From Cylindrotheca closterium (lineage: Eukaryota; Bacillariophyta; Bacillariophyceae; Bacillariales; Bacillariaceae), in assembly GCA_933822405.4 (NCBI GenBank), contig CAKOGP040001818.1, positions 1 to 16,915 on the forward strand: a stretch of 16,915 bases of DNA. Reading direction: 5' to 3'. The notes under the pieces are model-generated. The model saw nothing but the letters and a program-made list of their open reading frames with translations. It made no database searches and had not been told where the DNA came from. Both the position numbers and the translations under genes were made by a program. Shown piece after piece: positions 9,022-16,915 of this stretch (its first letter is position 1; each line of letters starts with the position of its first letter).

Positions 9022-9365
9022 AACTCAAGGTGGCTGAGTTTGACTGTTGGATGTCCATCATGGTGAGTTTGATTGTTGGATATTTTTGACTGTTGGACAT
9101 TGACAAACCGATCGCTCATGTCATGGTATGGTTTGCATTGCACTCTCAAGGTGAGTTCGATTGTTGTATGTTGCGATTGTCAATCACGTTGACGAAAGCG
9201 GTCGCTCAAGTCTAGACATGGTTTGAATCCACCCAACAATACACCGTTGCCATCGCTTGACTACTCCAAACCTAACAAGCCATCTCTGGGAAGAATTGAT
9301 CCAGCAGAAGAGAAATGGCGTCTATCAAGGTGAGTTGGATTGTTGAGTGTTGCATTTATGATTGT
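9022..9365 (+). repeat. Tandem array block 1, splice-donor-bearing units
   Basis: Three degenerate units are marked by GTGAGT at 9063, 9151 and 9330; the last two are 179 bp apart. Each donor-like site is followed by TTGATTGTTGGATGTTGCGA-like sequence. The fullest unit then has a segment like CATGGTTTGAATCCACCCAA. It ends with a roughly 60-bp core containing CAGCAGAAGAGAAATGGCGT immediately before the next GTGAGT. The units match those in block 2, so the two blocks come from one array or were copied from a common source. Confidence 0.75.
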
Positions 9366-9575
9366 AATTGCACACACATGTGTATATGTGATATGTGTTC
9401 TTCATCTAAAATTTGACTTGGTCGACTGCTATAGTAAAACCAATACCATAAGTAAATCTTCCGTTGGGACATTACGCAAGACAGTTTCGCTCAATGCAGC
9501 TGTTCCAAGTCGTACTGCACACTTATGGACCGACTATCAGAAGTGAAACTGCAAAACCCTCAAAAACCCAAGCTC
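9366..9575. other. Sequence between array block 1 and the LTR element
   Basis: There is no recognisable gene. It is not visibly array-derived beyond the first few bases. A frame reaching 9546 begins inside the array and is not supported as coding. Confidence 0.3.
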
Positions 9576-9734
9576 TGTAATGACTTTGGAGTGACCTTGG
9601 AACTAGATTAGATCCTTCGGAGGTACAGACATAGCTTTAGGCCTGACTCTCATGTCACTCCTTTCTGTGGCTTTCTGAGAGACTCTATAACTTTTGTTGT
9701 TACCCATTCCTATCTCTTCTTCTAGGCTGGTTCA
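9576..9734 (+). repeat. 5' long terminal repeat (159 bp)
   Basis: Begins TGTAATGACTTTGG and ends TAGGCTGGTTCA. It aligns without gaps to 10607-10765, with seven substitutions. The LTR is short compared with typical gypsy LTRs. Confidence 0.9.
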
Positions 9735-9842
9735 TTATTTGAATAGCCATAAGGCTTAGATTGAAGACTACAAGAGTATACTCATACACACACAAGCAAT
9801 TGCCGTTTGACTTGATCGAAAAACCTCGATCCTTTCAGATTT

Positions 9843-10075
9843 TCAACCAGTTAACAACACAGTCAAAACTACTATGCTGAGTCGCACTACAATCAAGAAG
9901 CTGAAAGCTTTGCTGCGGAAGGCAGCGTTCCTGAATGGAACCAAGATGGAATGTCTTATGGTGGAATGCCAAGTGCCGAGCAGTACCAGCATCAGGAACA
10001 CTATTATCAAGCTGAAGAAAATCAACAATGGAACGATCAATTCAACTTTGAACAGGAAATAAAGAACAGGAGGCG
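9843..10075 (+). pseudogene. Gag-like low-complexity relic
   Basis: After a TAA at 9852, one frame reads a Gln-, Glu- and Tyr-rich segment (for example QHQEHYYQAEENQQW) ending in the basic stretch NRRRKNG. Position and composition suit the C-terminal part of a gag polyprotein. The downstream reverse transcriptase lies in a different frame, so a deletion or frameshift joins them. The assignment depends on context rather than on a conserved motif. Confidence 0.4.
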
Positions 10076-10276
10076 CAAGAATGGGCGTCGCCAACATTCA
10101 TCATTCCAAAGAAGGACGGTAGGGTGCGATAGACCAGCGATCTCAGACAGGTGAAAAAAACTGTCAAGCGTAAAGTATACCCCTTGCCTTTGATTGATGA
10201 TATTGTTGCGCGTCGTTCTGGCTACAAAAATTTCACTCAACTTGAACTCACAATGATGTATTATTCTTTTATATGA
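10076..10276 (+). pseudogene. Ty3/gypsy reverse transcriptase fragment
   Basis: The frame reads QEWASPTFIIPKKDGRVR, then TAG at 10130-10132, then TSDLRQV, KRKVYPLPLIDDIV and ending near LTMMYYSF before TGA at 10274-10276. This is the N-terminal fingers region of gypsy RT: the PTFIIPKKDG motif, the DLR motif and the YPLPLIDD motif in the usual order. The TAG replaces the Trp expected after RVR. The palm with the catalytic Asp-Asp motif is absent, so the product cannot be active. Confidence 0.9.
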
Positions 10277-10594
10277 ATTATTCTTTGATAACGTGATTGC
10301 CAACTGCTTCTCTCAACGCCGTTTGAAGGGAAGAGTCCAAATAAAGCGAAAAGAGACAGTACAAGATCAATGAAAACGCAAAGCAAAAAGAATTTGATTA
10401 CAGAATTGCGCACAGATGCGATCCGTGAGAGGATCAACATCACACCGCTTGTGCCGTTCTGTCGAGTCTAATGGACGATATGCTTGCATCACCCATTGCT
10501 TCAAGAACCACCTCTGAAGTTGAATGGAGAATCAAGTGGATGTAAGGACGCCTTGTGACTTTTAGTGTATGATCAATCAACTTGCTCTGATCAT
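10277..10594. other. Unassigned interior of the LTR element
   Basis: No conserved pol motif is readable in any frame. The sequence lies between the broken reverse transcriptase and the polypurine tract, where RNase H and integrase would normally sit. It is either heavily decayed or a small leftover after deletion. Confidence 0.35.
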
Positions 10595-10606
10595 AGAAGG
10601 GAAGAG
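10595..10606 (+). other. Polypurine tract
   Basis: The 12 purines AGAAGGGAAGAG directly abut the 3' LTR. This is where plus-strand DNA synthesis is primed in LTR retroelements, and it confirms the element's orientation. Confidence 0.8.
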
Positions 10607-10765
10607 TGTAATGACCTTGGAGTGACCTTGGAACTAGATTAGATCCTTTGGAGGTACAGACATAGCTTTAGGCCTAACTCTCACATCACTCCTTTCTGTG
10701 GCTTTCTGAGAGACTCTATAACTTTTGTTGTGACCCATTCCTATCTCTTCTTCTAGACTGGTTCA
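10607..10765 (+). repeat. 3' long terminal repeat (159 bp)
   Basis: Begins TGTAATGACCTTGG and ends TAGACTGGTTCA. It differs from the 5' LTR at seven sites: six transitions and one transversion, with no indels. Confidence 0.9.
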
Positions 10766-11085
10766 CACTCCTGATATCCTCGTTTGCAACCAAACAACTG
10801 TCATGATCATCCCAATGTTGTCTGAACCAAACACCAGCAGAACCTGACAGAAGGTAACAATAAACCTCAATTGCCAATGGATCTGCCGCTATTGAATTGT
10901 TTGAGCTGCATGAAAAAATTGTTGAGGGAGCAAAGGCAAAATAATATAATTTCATTTTGACAATCAGGAAGTTCGAGGAGTCCCTGGTCCAAAAATTGCA
11001 AGAGAAAGGCACTATCTCTCACTATATGCACTCTGTGGGTGTTTGTTCGAACCATTCTTTGGCAAAGAAAGTGTCCATTTTGGCT
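10766..11085. other. Sequence between the LTR element and array block 2
   Basis: No recognisable gene. From about 10967, behind a CAATCAG that resembles a splice acceptor, a frame reads KFEESLVQKLQEKGT and stays open into the first array unit. This could be exon-like, but no family is recognised. Confidence 0.3.
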
Positions 11086-12748
11086 TTGGCATCACTCAAG
11101 GTGAGTTTCATTGTTGAATGCTGCATTTACAAGCGTTGATAAAAGCGGTTGCTCATATCTTGACATGGTTGCATCCACATAACAATACACCGTCGCCATC
11201 GCAGGACTGACTCCTCCAAACCTGTCAAGACCTTTTGGAGAAGAATTGGTCAAGCAGAAGAGAAATGGCGTCCCTCAAGGTGAGTGTGATTGTCGGATGC
11301 TGCGATTGTCAATCATCTTTACAAAAGCGGTCGCTCATATCTTGACATGTTTGTATTCACCCAACAGTACACCGTCGTCATTGCATGACTCCTTCAAACC
11401 TATCAAGACCTTTCGAGAAGAATTGGTCAAGCAGAAGAGAAATAGCGTCCCTGAAGGTGAGTTTGATTGTCGGATGCTGCGATTGTCAATCATGTTGTTG
11501 AAAATCATGACCGTGACAGTGGTCGTCCCCATTGCTTGACTACTGCTTTACCCAACAATACACCGTTGTCGTCGCTTGATTATCAGTACAGACTTATCAA
11601 TCCATCTCTGGGGAGAATCCATCTAGCAGAAGAGAAATGGTGTTGCTCGAGGTAATGTTGATTGTGATATGCTGCGATTGTCAATTATGACCATGACAGT
11701 GTTCGCCATTGGTTGCATTACACTGTTGTCGTTGCTTGATTATTACAGACTCATCAAGCCATCTCTGAGAACAATCCATCCAGCAGAAGTGAAATGGCGT
11801 CGCTCAACAAGGTAAGTTTGATTGTTGGATGTTTACATTGTGCATCATGTTGATGAAAGAAGTCGCTCATGTCATGATATGGTTTTGTTGCATTCAACCA
11901 ACAATACACCATCGTTGTTGCTTGATTGCTGAAGATTTATCAAATCAACCGAACAGAAGAGAAATGGAGTATGTCAAGGTAAGTTTGACTGTTGGATGTT
12001 GCAATTGTGAATCATGAAGATGACGGTGGTCACCAATACTCAACTACTTCACCCAACAATACACCATTGTCGTTGCTTGATTGCTACAGACTTAGTATCA
12101 ATCCATCTAGAAGAAAAGAAATGGTGTCCCTCAAGGTAAGTTTGATTGTTGAAGGTTGCGATTGACCGTGACAGTGGTCGCTATTGCTTGACTACTTTAC
12201 CCAACAATACATTGTCGTTGTTGCTTGATTACTACAGACTCATCAAGCCATCTCTGAGAAGACTCCATCCAGCAGAAGAGAAATGGCGTCGCTCCAGGTA
12301 AGGTTGATTGTGATATGTTGTGATTGTCGACCATGTTGATGAAACAAGTCGCTCATGTCTTGATGTGGTGTGCATTCAACCAACATTACACAGTCTTCGT
12401 TGCTTAATTACTACAGACTCATCAAGTTGTCGTTGCTTGATTATTACAGACTTATCAAGCCATCTCTGAGAACAATCCATCCAGCAGAAGTGAAATGGCG
12501 TTGCTCAACAACGTAAGTTTGATTGTTGGATGCTTCCATTGTACATCATGTTGATGAAACAAGTTGCTCATGCCTTGATATGGTTTGCATTCAACCAATA
12601 ATACACTGGCGGCTTCCCTTGATTACTACAGACTTATCAGGCCATCTCTGGGACGAATCCATCAAATAGAAGAGAAATGGCGTCGCTCTAGGTGTGCTTA
12701 ATTGTTGTATGTTGCGTTTGTCAACGAGGATGGTCACAGTGGTCTCCA
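11086..12748 (+). repeat. Tandem array block 2, about ten splice-donor-bearing units
   Basis: Donor-like GTRAGT or close variants lie at 11101, 11280, 11457, 11652, 11812, 11979, 12136, 12298, 12513 and 12692, giving intervals of 179, 177, 195, 160, 167, 157, 162, 215 and 179 bp. A full unit contains the donor, TTGATTGTTGGATGTTGCGA, TTGATGAAA with GTCGCTCATGTCTTGA, CAACAATACACCGTCGTTGC, and a 60-bp core ending in AGAAATGGCGTCGCTCAAG. From the unit near 11590 onward, most cores are preceded by TTGATTACTACAG, which looks like a 3' splice site. A partial internal duplication lies near 12410-12460. The copies are strongly diverged, with small deletions. The last unit breaks off inside the transposase relic on its right. 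Confidence 0.8.
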
Positions 12749-14097
12749 CAAAATCAGGTTCGTCTTGGGGATCTTGTCTGAACTTGAAGGGGTTGGTTGG
12801 ATGGGGCAAGGAGATATTCTCACCGTTGACCCGTCACATCTTGGTTTGTCAGAAGCTCATATACACAATCCAATACACAATCCAAGAAGGGGCGGATAAA
12901 GAGACTAGTAGGCCGATTGTCAGGGAGCCAGTCAATCATGTGTTCCTGGAAACCATTGGTCTTTTCTACCCCCAAGTGCAGTCAAAACTGAGTAAACAAT
13001 TCAGACCGAGTGGTTGGGTCGGACAGAAAAAGATTAGGCTCTGTCTTGGTCGCTTTGTGGGCCCATGCTTGAATGTCAGAAACAGAGGAGGCTGACCATC
13101 CGTGTTTCCTTGCGAGACGAAGGAGGTGAAGGTCATCTTCCATTTTGGTGCTGATAGATGGTGGCATGAATTCCCGGTTGTACTCTTCTTGTTTCAGTCG
13201 GTCCAATAGGTAGTTGGAAGAATCAGGATTGGGGATGTTGGGGATGTTGTCACCAGGTTGTTGGGGGGCATGTGGATCATCCACTTCAAAATTAATAGTT
13301 GGCAATGTAATATCATTAGGAAGGTAGTTAGCCCTATACTGGGATCCTACATCAAGATCCATTACAAAGGACCCATTCCGATTGTTCCTCGCTTCTGACT
13401 CTATGGAAAGTTCTGACGATTCGGCCTCCTCGTGGTCATCATCATACTCAAAGTTGACAGATTCTCCATTGTCTTCTGTTTGAAAACTAGGATCCAAATT
13501 GTTGTTGAGACGGGAGTGGATGTAATTCCTCAGCCCTTCCTGAGATACTTGAGGTGGAAGTTTAGATGGGCATGTCTGGCTGTTGATTTGTTGGTTGCTA
13601 AGCTTGCTTTCTGGAGCAGAATAATGGGCAAAAAGAGTCTTTGACACAAACTCCTGAAAATCAGCCAACAGAGTGGCTTCCCGAAGCATTCCAAATGACC
13701 CCTTCTTCTTTTCTGTCTCGTTCTTTTCTTCTTCCATGGCAGCAGTGTCTTCTTCTGATCCACCGTCAGGTTCAAAGCCTGGCATAATATCAGTAGGGCT
13801 AGTGATATCGCTTACAGAATCCCCAGCTCAAAGGGGATTGGCATGGTGATTAGCTTGGAACACACGGGAGTCTTTAAAGTCAATCTCATCAACAGACTAA
13901 GCCCTGGCAAAGCAGGGGTCCTTCTTAAAACCTGGTTTTGCGGTTGACCTAAGATGTTGTGAAAGACCTGATGAAGTAAGCTTCCCTTGTTTGTTGCTAT
14001 ATTGCCCCTTGAAGTTTCTTTTCCAGCATAGACACCGTAGTGGAACATCTCCATACTTGCGCCTCTTGCTTTGTGGTGCAGTATCGTTGCTTGCCAT
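12749..14097 (-). pseudogene. TNP2/Plavaka-like transposase relic, N-terminal part
   Basis: From ATG at 14097 one minus-strand register runs to 12820. It is broken by TAG at 13899-13897, TGA at 13830-13828, TGA at 12984-12982 and TGA at 12822-12820, then continues in another frame to the array edge. The N-terminus has a basic stretch (SKRRK) and a Cys/His-rich piece (CLCWKRNF, LSQH, DPC) suited to a zinc finger. The middle is acidic and low in complexity. The last part reads NYLLDRL, LLRLARKHGWS, VYELLTNQDVTGQ and, after the shift, ENISLPHPTNPF, a pattern I associate with the region before the DDE core of TNP2/Plavaka-type transposases. The DDE core is missing. The assignment is moderate; an unrelated zinc-finger transposon protein is possible. 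Confidence 0.5.
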
Positions 14098-14579
14098 GAC
14101 AAAAAATTGCCATACGAAGGAGTGCGGGGAGTGATAAAATGCTGATCAATAGCCTTTTGTCCATGGATTGTGAAAAAAGGACATCACGTTGGGATGTGCA
14201 GGACAATGATGACCTTTTGGAAGAAAAGGACCTGACAACCAATGTCTCATGGTTGTCATAATGACTCTTGTGCGTCATTTGCCCCAAAGGAGTGTCAAAA
14301 AAAGGGGGCTCCTTGTGAAAAAAAGGACAAGGAACTTTTGGGAAAGACAAGGCATGCCGCAAAAAGGGCAGAACATGGGGAATTTTGGACAATTTCTTCA
14401 TAAAAGGTCATACCTACTGTTTCAGATGTGATTCATGCTTGGTTGGTCCGATTCATGTGTGTTTCGTTTTTGTAATCTGTCACCGTGAGGTTGACGTGTT
14501 TTGGCGAGAAAAACTAATTGCAAAAAGTGTGCAAAAAACGCGCATTGACCGTGGGAAGGGCTATGGATACCAAATCATC
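14098..14579. other. Intergenic region between two divergent transposase relics, AAAAGGAC-rich
   Basis: This stretch separates the minus-strand relic from the Crypton-type gene and would hold both promoters if they belong to one element. AAAAGGAC-type motifs recur near 14173, 14200, 14224 and 14320, with looser forms near 14341-14370. The Crypton frame is open back to 14385, but that part begins with TTG and does not resemble the family. Confidence 0.4.
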
Positions 14580-16844
14580 ATGATACTTGAGGAAGGTTGC
14601 AAGGATGAACCTGCATTTCTTAATGGGTGGTTCACTGATGCAACCAAAGCATCATTTAAAGCCACAAAGAATGAGGTTGAGTCTACAAGTGGAAGGGTGC
14701 AGAAGGCCAAGGTCCGAGACCAATGGCTAGCAAATGCACTTACCAACTGTGGCAATCAACCAATGCTGGTTGTGGACAACTGTACTGTAGATGCTTGGAT
14801 GGCATTCCTGCAAACGTTCAGGACAAGCAAGGGAAAACTCCTTGTAAAGACATCCCTTGGCGTTAAGTGTTCCGCACTGTACCATCTATTTAGGTGCCAT
14901 GACGCAATGGGAATGCCTGGTCAGTTCAAGCAAGAGTTATCTGTGAAGAAAAAAGGCCTTTACAGGCTAATTGCAAATGCGGCCCAAAATGAAGGTGGGC
15001 ATGATAGCGACGGCAAGCTGCCTATGTTGTACAAGCTATATGTGAAATGCTGCCAGTGGCTATTGGAGAAGGGAGATGATAGGAGTATCTTTTGCCACTA
15101 TTTTTTGGTCCTTATATGGAACTTAATGTGCAGGGCCAACAACACAGTGACAATTTTGTTCGAACATATGCAATGGCAGGCTGACCACTTGGAGCTTTTA
15201 TTCTGTCAGCAAAAAAATGACACCACCAGAGAAAAGCAGCGTTTCCTAAGACGGCTATATGCAAATCCGCAGCAGCCAGAAGTGTGCCCAATATTTGCCC
15301 CTGCACTGTAGTTAGGCCTTAGGGACGGGCGATTGGAGATGAATGGGAAATTGTTTCAAGGGAATTCACAGTACAAACATTTCATGGACGGGCTATCCGA
15401 TGTCCTAAAAGAGCACCAATCCGAACTGTTGCACATGGGATACGTGAGCTACACGGAGATTGGCTCTCACAGCATTAGAAAGGGAGCCACAGAGTGGCTT
15501 AGTGGGCAGCCTGGTGGTCCATCCTTGATCTCAATCTGTATCAGAGGAGGATGGTCGTTGGGTGGTGTCGAGGACGTCTACATGACATAGGAGGCAGAAG
15601 GAGACGCGTTTGTTGGTCGAATGCTTTCTCTTCTACCACTACTGAAAAGCGAATTTGCTGTCAGTGCACCTGAGTTCACGGACTTACCTACTGAAGAACT
15701 GGACCGGCACATAACAAGAGTGCTCCCAGGCTTGGCAGAACACAACCAAATGAAGCCAATTTTACATCGTTGCCTGGCAGCCATGGCCCATAACAAAGAC
15801 CACGTTCTGCAATGGCCAATGGGCAATATCATTTGACAGAGCAATTTTTTCCGCGACCAAACAGTGGCAGAACGTCTCAAGCAGAAGGCAAGAGTCGTAT
15901 ATTCTTGGGAGGACAATGCAGCAGACGTTCGGTCTCTATCTGGCATCCCACCACATGTTTGTCAGCGCCTTATCAAATTTGTAGAAGCTTTCAAATCAGG
16001 ATGGCAGCAAAAGTTGAAGGACACAATGAATGACCTTTTCAATGGCAGGAATGTTGCAAATGCCAGCATAAGTGAAGAATGGATACAAAGAATTGTTACA
16101 GATTCCCAAGAGGCTTCCTTTGCCAATTTCCTAGAACAGCTTTACAAGAGAGGAAACATTAACCTCCAACCAACAAACAATCAGCGAGGCTTAAGATTGG
16201 GTCAAACGAACGATGATGTCTCAGCCGCTCATCATATTCATACGCACAAAGATGGTTCAACTTGGCACCTGCCAGAAGAGTATGAATGGCCACAAGGGAC
16301 AGCTCAGAGTCTTTGGAATGCTTGGAGCACAGAAGATACAGTGAATAAGATTCCACCACTGAAATTTCTCAAAGGTGCTGACTTCGGATTCATGGCAGGA
16401 AAAGTAAAGCGCACGCCTCGGCGGAAATTCAATGATATTAAGACCCTATGTAAATATATTGAAACGCAGGCAGCAAACAAGGGACTTGAGACTGCAAACT
16501 TGACAATCGAGGAAGATGATGATATTTTCCTTAAAATTGCAACAGAAGAAAATTGTTTGAAGCTTCCTGATGGGAAGCGATCGGTCCGATTGGCCATGAC
16601 ACTGAAAAAAGTACGGGAATCCAGAAAGCTGGCACGACAACCACAAGAAACAAATCCAACAAATCCAACAGAGCCATCAGTGAACCAAGATGAAGAAGTT
16701 GGAGAAAATGAAGAAGATACTAGTACAAGAAGAAATCCTGCAACAACAAGGAATACGGAGATGACAACAACACCCACAGTCGAACGTCGTCTGTTTGTCC
16801 ATCAGATAATGGCCGTTGTTGAACGTCTGCACCCCAACGGCTAA
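14580..16844 (+). pseudogene. Crypton-type tyrosine recombinase (DNA transposon), interrupted by stops
   Basis: A single register of 755 codons runs from the first in-frame ATG (14580) to TAA (16842-16844). It is broken only by TAG at 15309-15311, TAG at 15588-15590 and TGA at 15834-15836. The catalytic set of a tyrosine recombinase is complete (numbering counts the stops): Arg185 in NLMCRANN, a Lys candidate at 212, His297-Ser-Ile-Arg300 in GSHSIRKGA, Trp325 in GGWSLGG and Tyr334 in VEDVY. Spacing matches Cre closely, including Trp to Tyr nine residues. Text such as YANPQQPEVCPI and SGIPPHVC is typical of stramenopile Cryptons. The C-terminal third (about 440-755) is a conserved-looking extension followed by an acidic, Thr/Asn/Pro-rich tail. 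Cryptons move as DNA by recombination, without a DDE transposase or target-site duplication. No element ends were identified. Confidence 0.85.
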
Positions 16845-16915
16845 CGTATCCAAAGTATCTTATACAGGTATCAAGATTACCAATCTTGGCTACCATCTTC
16901 CCTCGCTAAGCTTCG
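16845..16915. other. Sequence after the Crypton-type gene
   Basis: Only 71 bases remain before the window ends. No gene, terminator or element end is visible. Confidence 0.4.

Larger units (their letters stand above)
9576..10765 (+). mobile_element. Deleted Ty3/gypsy LTR retrotransposon (1190 bp)
   Basis: The element is bounded by two direct repeats of exactly 159 bp, each starting TGTAATGA and ending CTGGTTCA, the canonical TG...CA form. Directly before the second repeat is a polypurine tract, AGAAGGGAAGAG. The 872-bp interior keeps a gag-like Gln/Tyr-rich piece and the start of a Ty3/gypsy reverse transcriptase; protease, most of RT, RNase H and integrase are not recognisable. The LTRs differ at 7 of 159 positions, so the copy is not very recent. 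The flanking pentamers AGCTC and CACTC match at only three of five positions, so no clean target duplication is seen. No primer-binding site was recognised after the 5' LTR. Confidence 0.85.

Noticed and set aside
8527..9066. 179-codon plus-strand frame as a gene
   Set aside because: Its last residues come from the tandem array, no family is recognised, and the opposite strand is equally open.
9571..10770. Five-base target-site duplication around the LTR element
   Set aside because: AGCTC and CACTC agree at only three of five positions, which is too weak to call.
11246..11539. 97-codon frame reading FREELVKQKRNSVPEGEFD, resembling a helicase-associated domain
   Set aside because: It spans two repeat units including their donor sites, and the resemblance does not persist in other units.
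9022..12748. CRISPR-like array
   Set aside because: Units are 157-215 bp, diverged throughout, and lack short identical repeats alternating with unique spacers; the context is eukaryotic.

Overview
The window looks like nuclear DNA of a stramenopile alga, most likely a diatom. Supporting signs are a very long gene without visible introns, and decayed transposons of types common in diatom genomes: a PIF/Harbinger transposase, a Ty3/gypsy LTR element, a zinc-finger TNP2/Plavaka-like transposase and a Crypton-type tyrosine recombinase. The organism assignment is inference. No tRNA, rRNA or CRISPR array was seen.

Layout: (1) 315-6191, plus strand, is one intact gene of 1958 codons. I read it as an NBAS/Sec39-like ER tethering protein: an N-terminal beta-propeller-like half, a long helical Sec39-like half, and an unexpected UBA domain near the C-terminus. 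(2) 6192-9021 is a decayed region. It has a perfect 19-bp inverted repeat 190 bp past the stop codon, a Harbinger transposase relic, clustered GTCCTTTT motifs, a 28-bp direct repeat and two weak ORFs of unknown identity. (3) 9022-12748 is a degenerate tandem array with a period near 178 bp, in two blocks. Almost every unit carries a sequence matching the 5' splice-site consensus (AG|GTRAGT). Between the blocks lies a short deleted Ty3/gypsy element with 159-bp LTRs, a polypurine tract and a broken reverse transcriptase. (4) 12749-14097, minus strand, is a transposase relic truncated by the edge of the array. (5) 14580-16844, plus strand, is a Crypton-type recombinase with all catalytic residues present but three in-frame stop codons.

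Only the NBAS-like gene looks functional in the ordinary sense. The downstream 10 kb is a transposon and satellite graveyard. The observations most worth following are the UBA domain on a Sec39-type protein, the splice-donor-bearing tandem array, and the Crypton whose catalytic set survives while its frame is interrupted only by stop codons.
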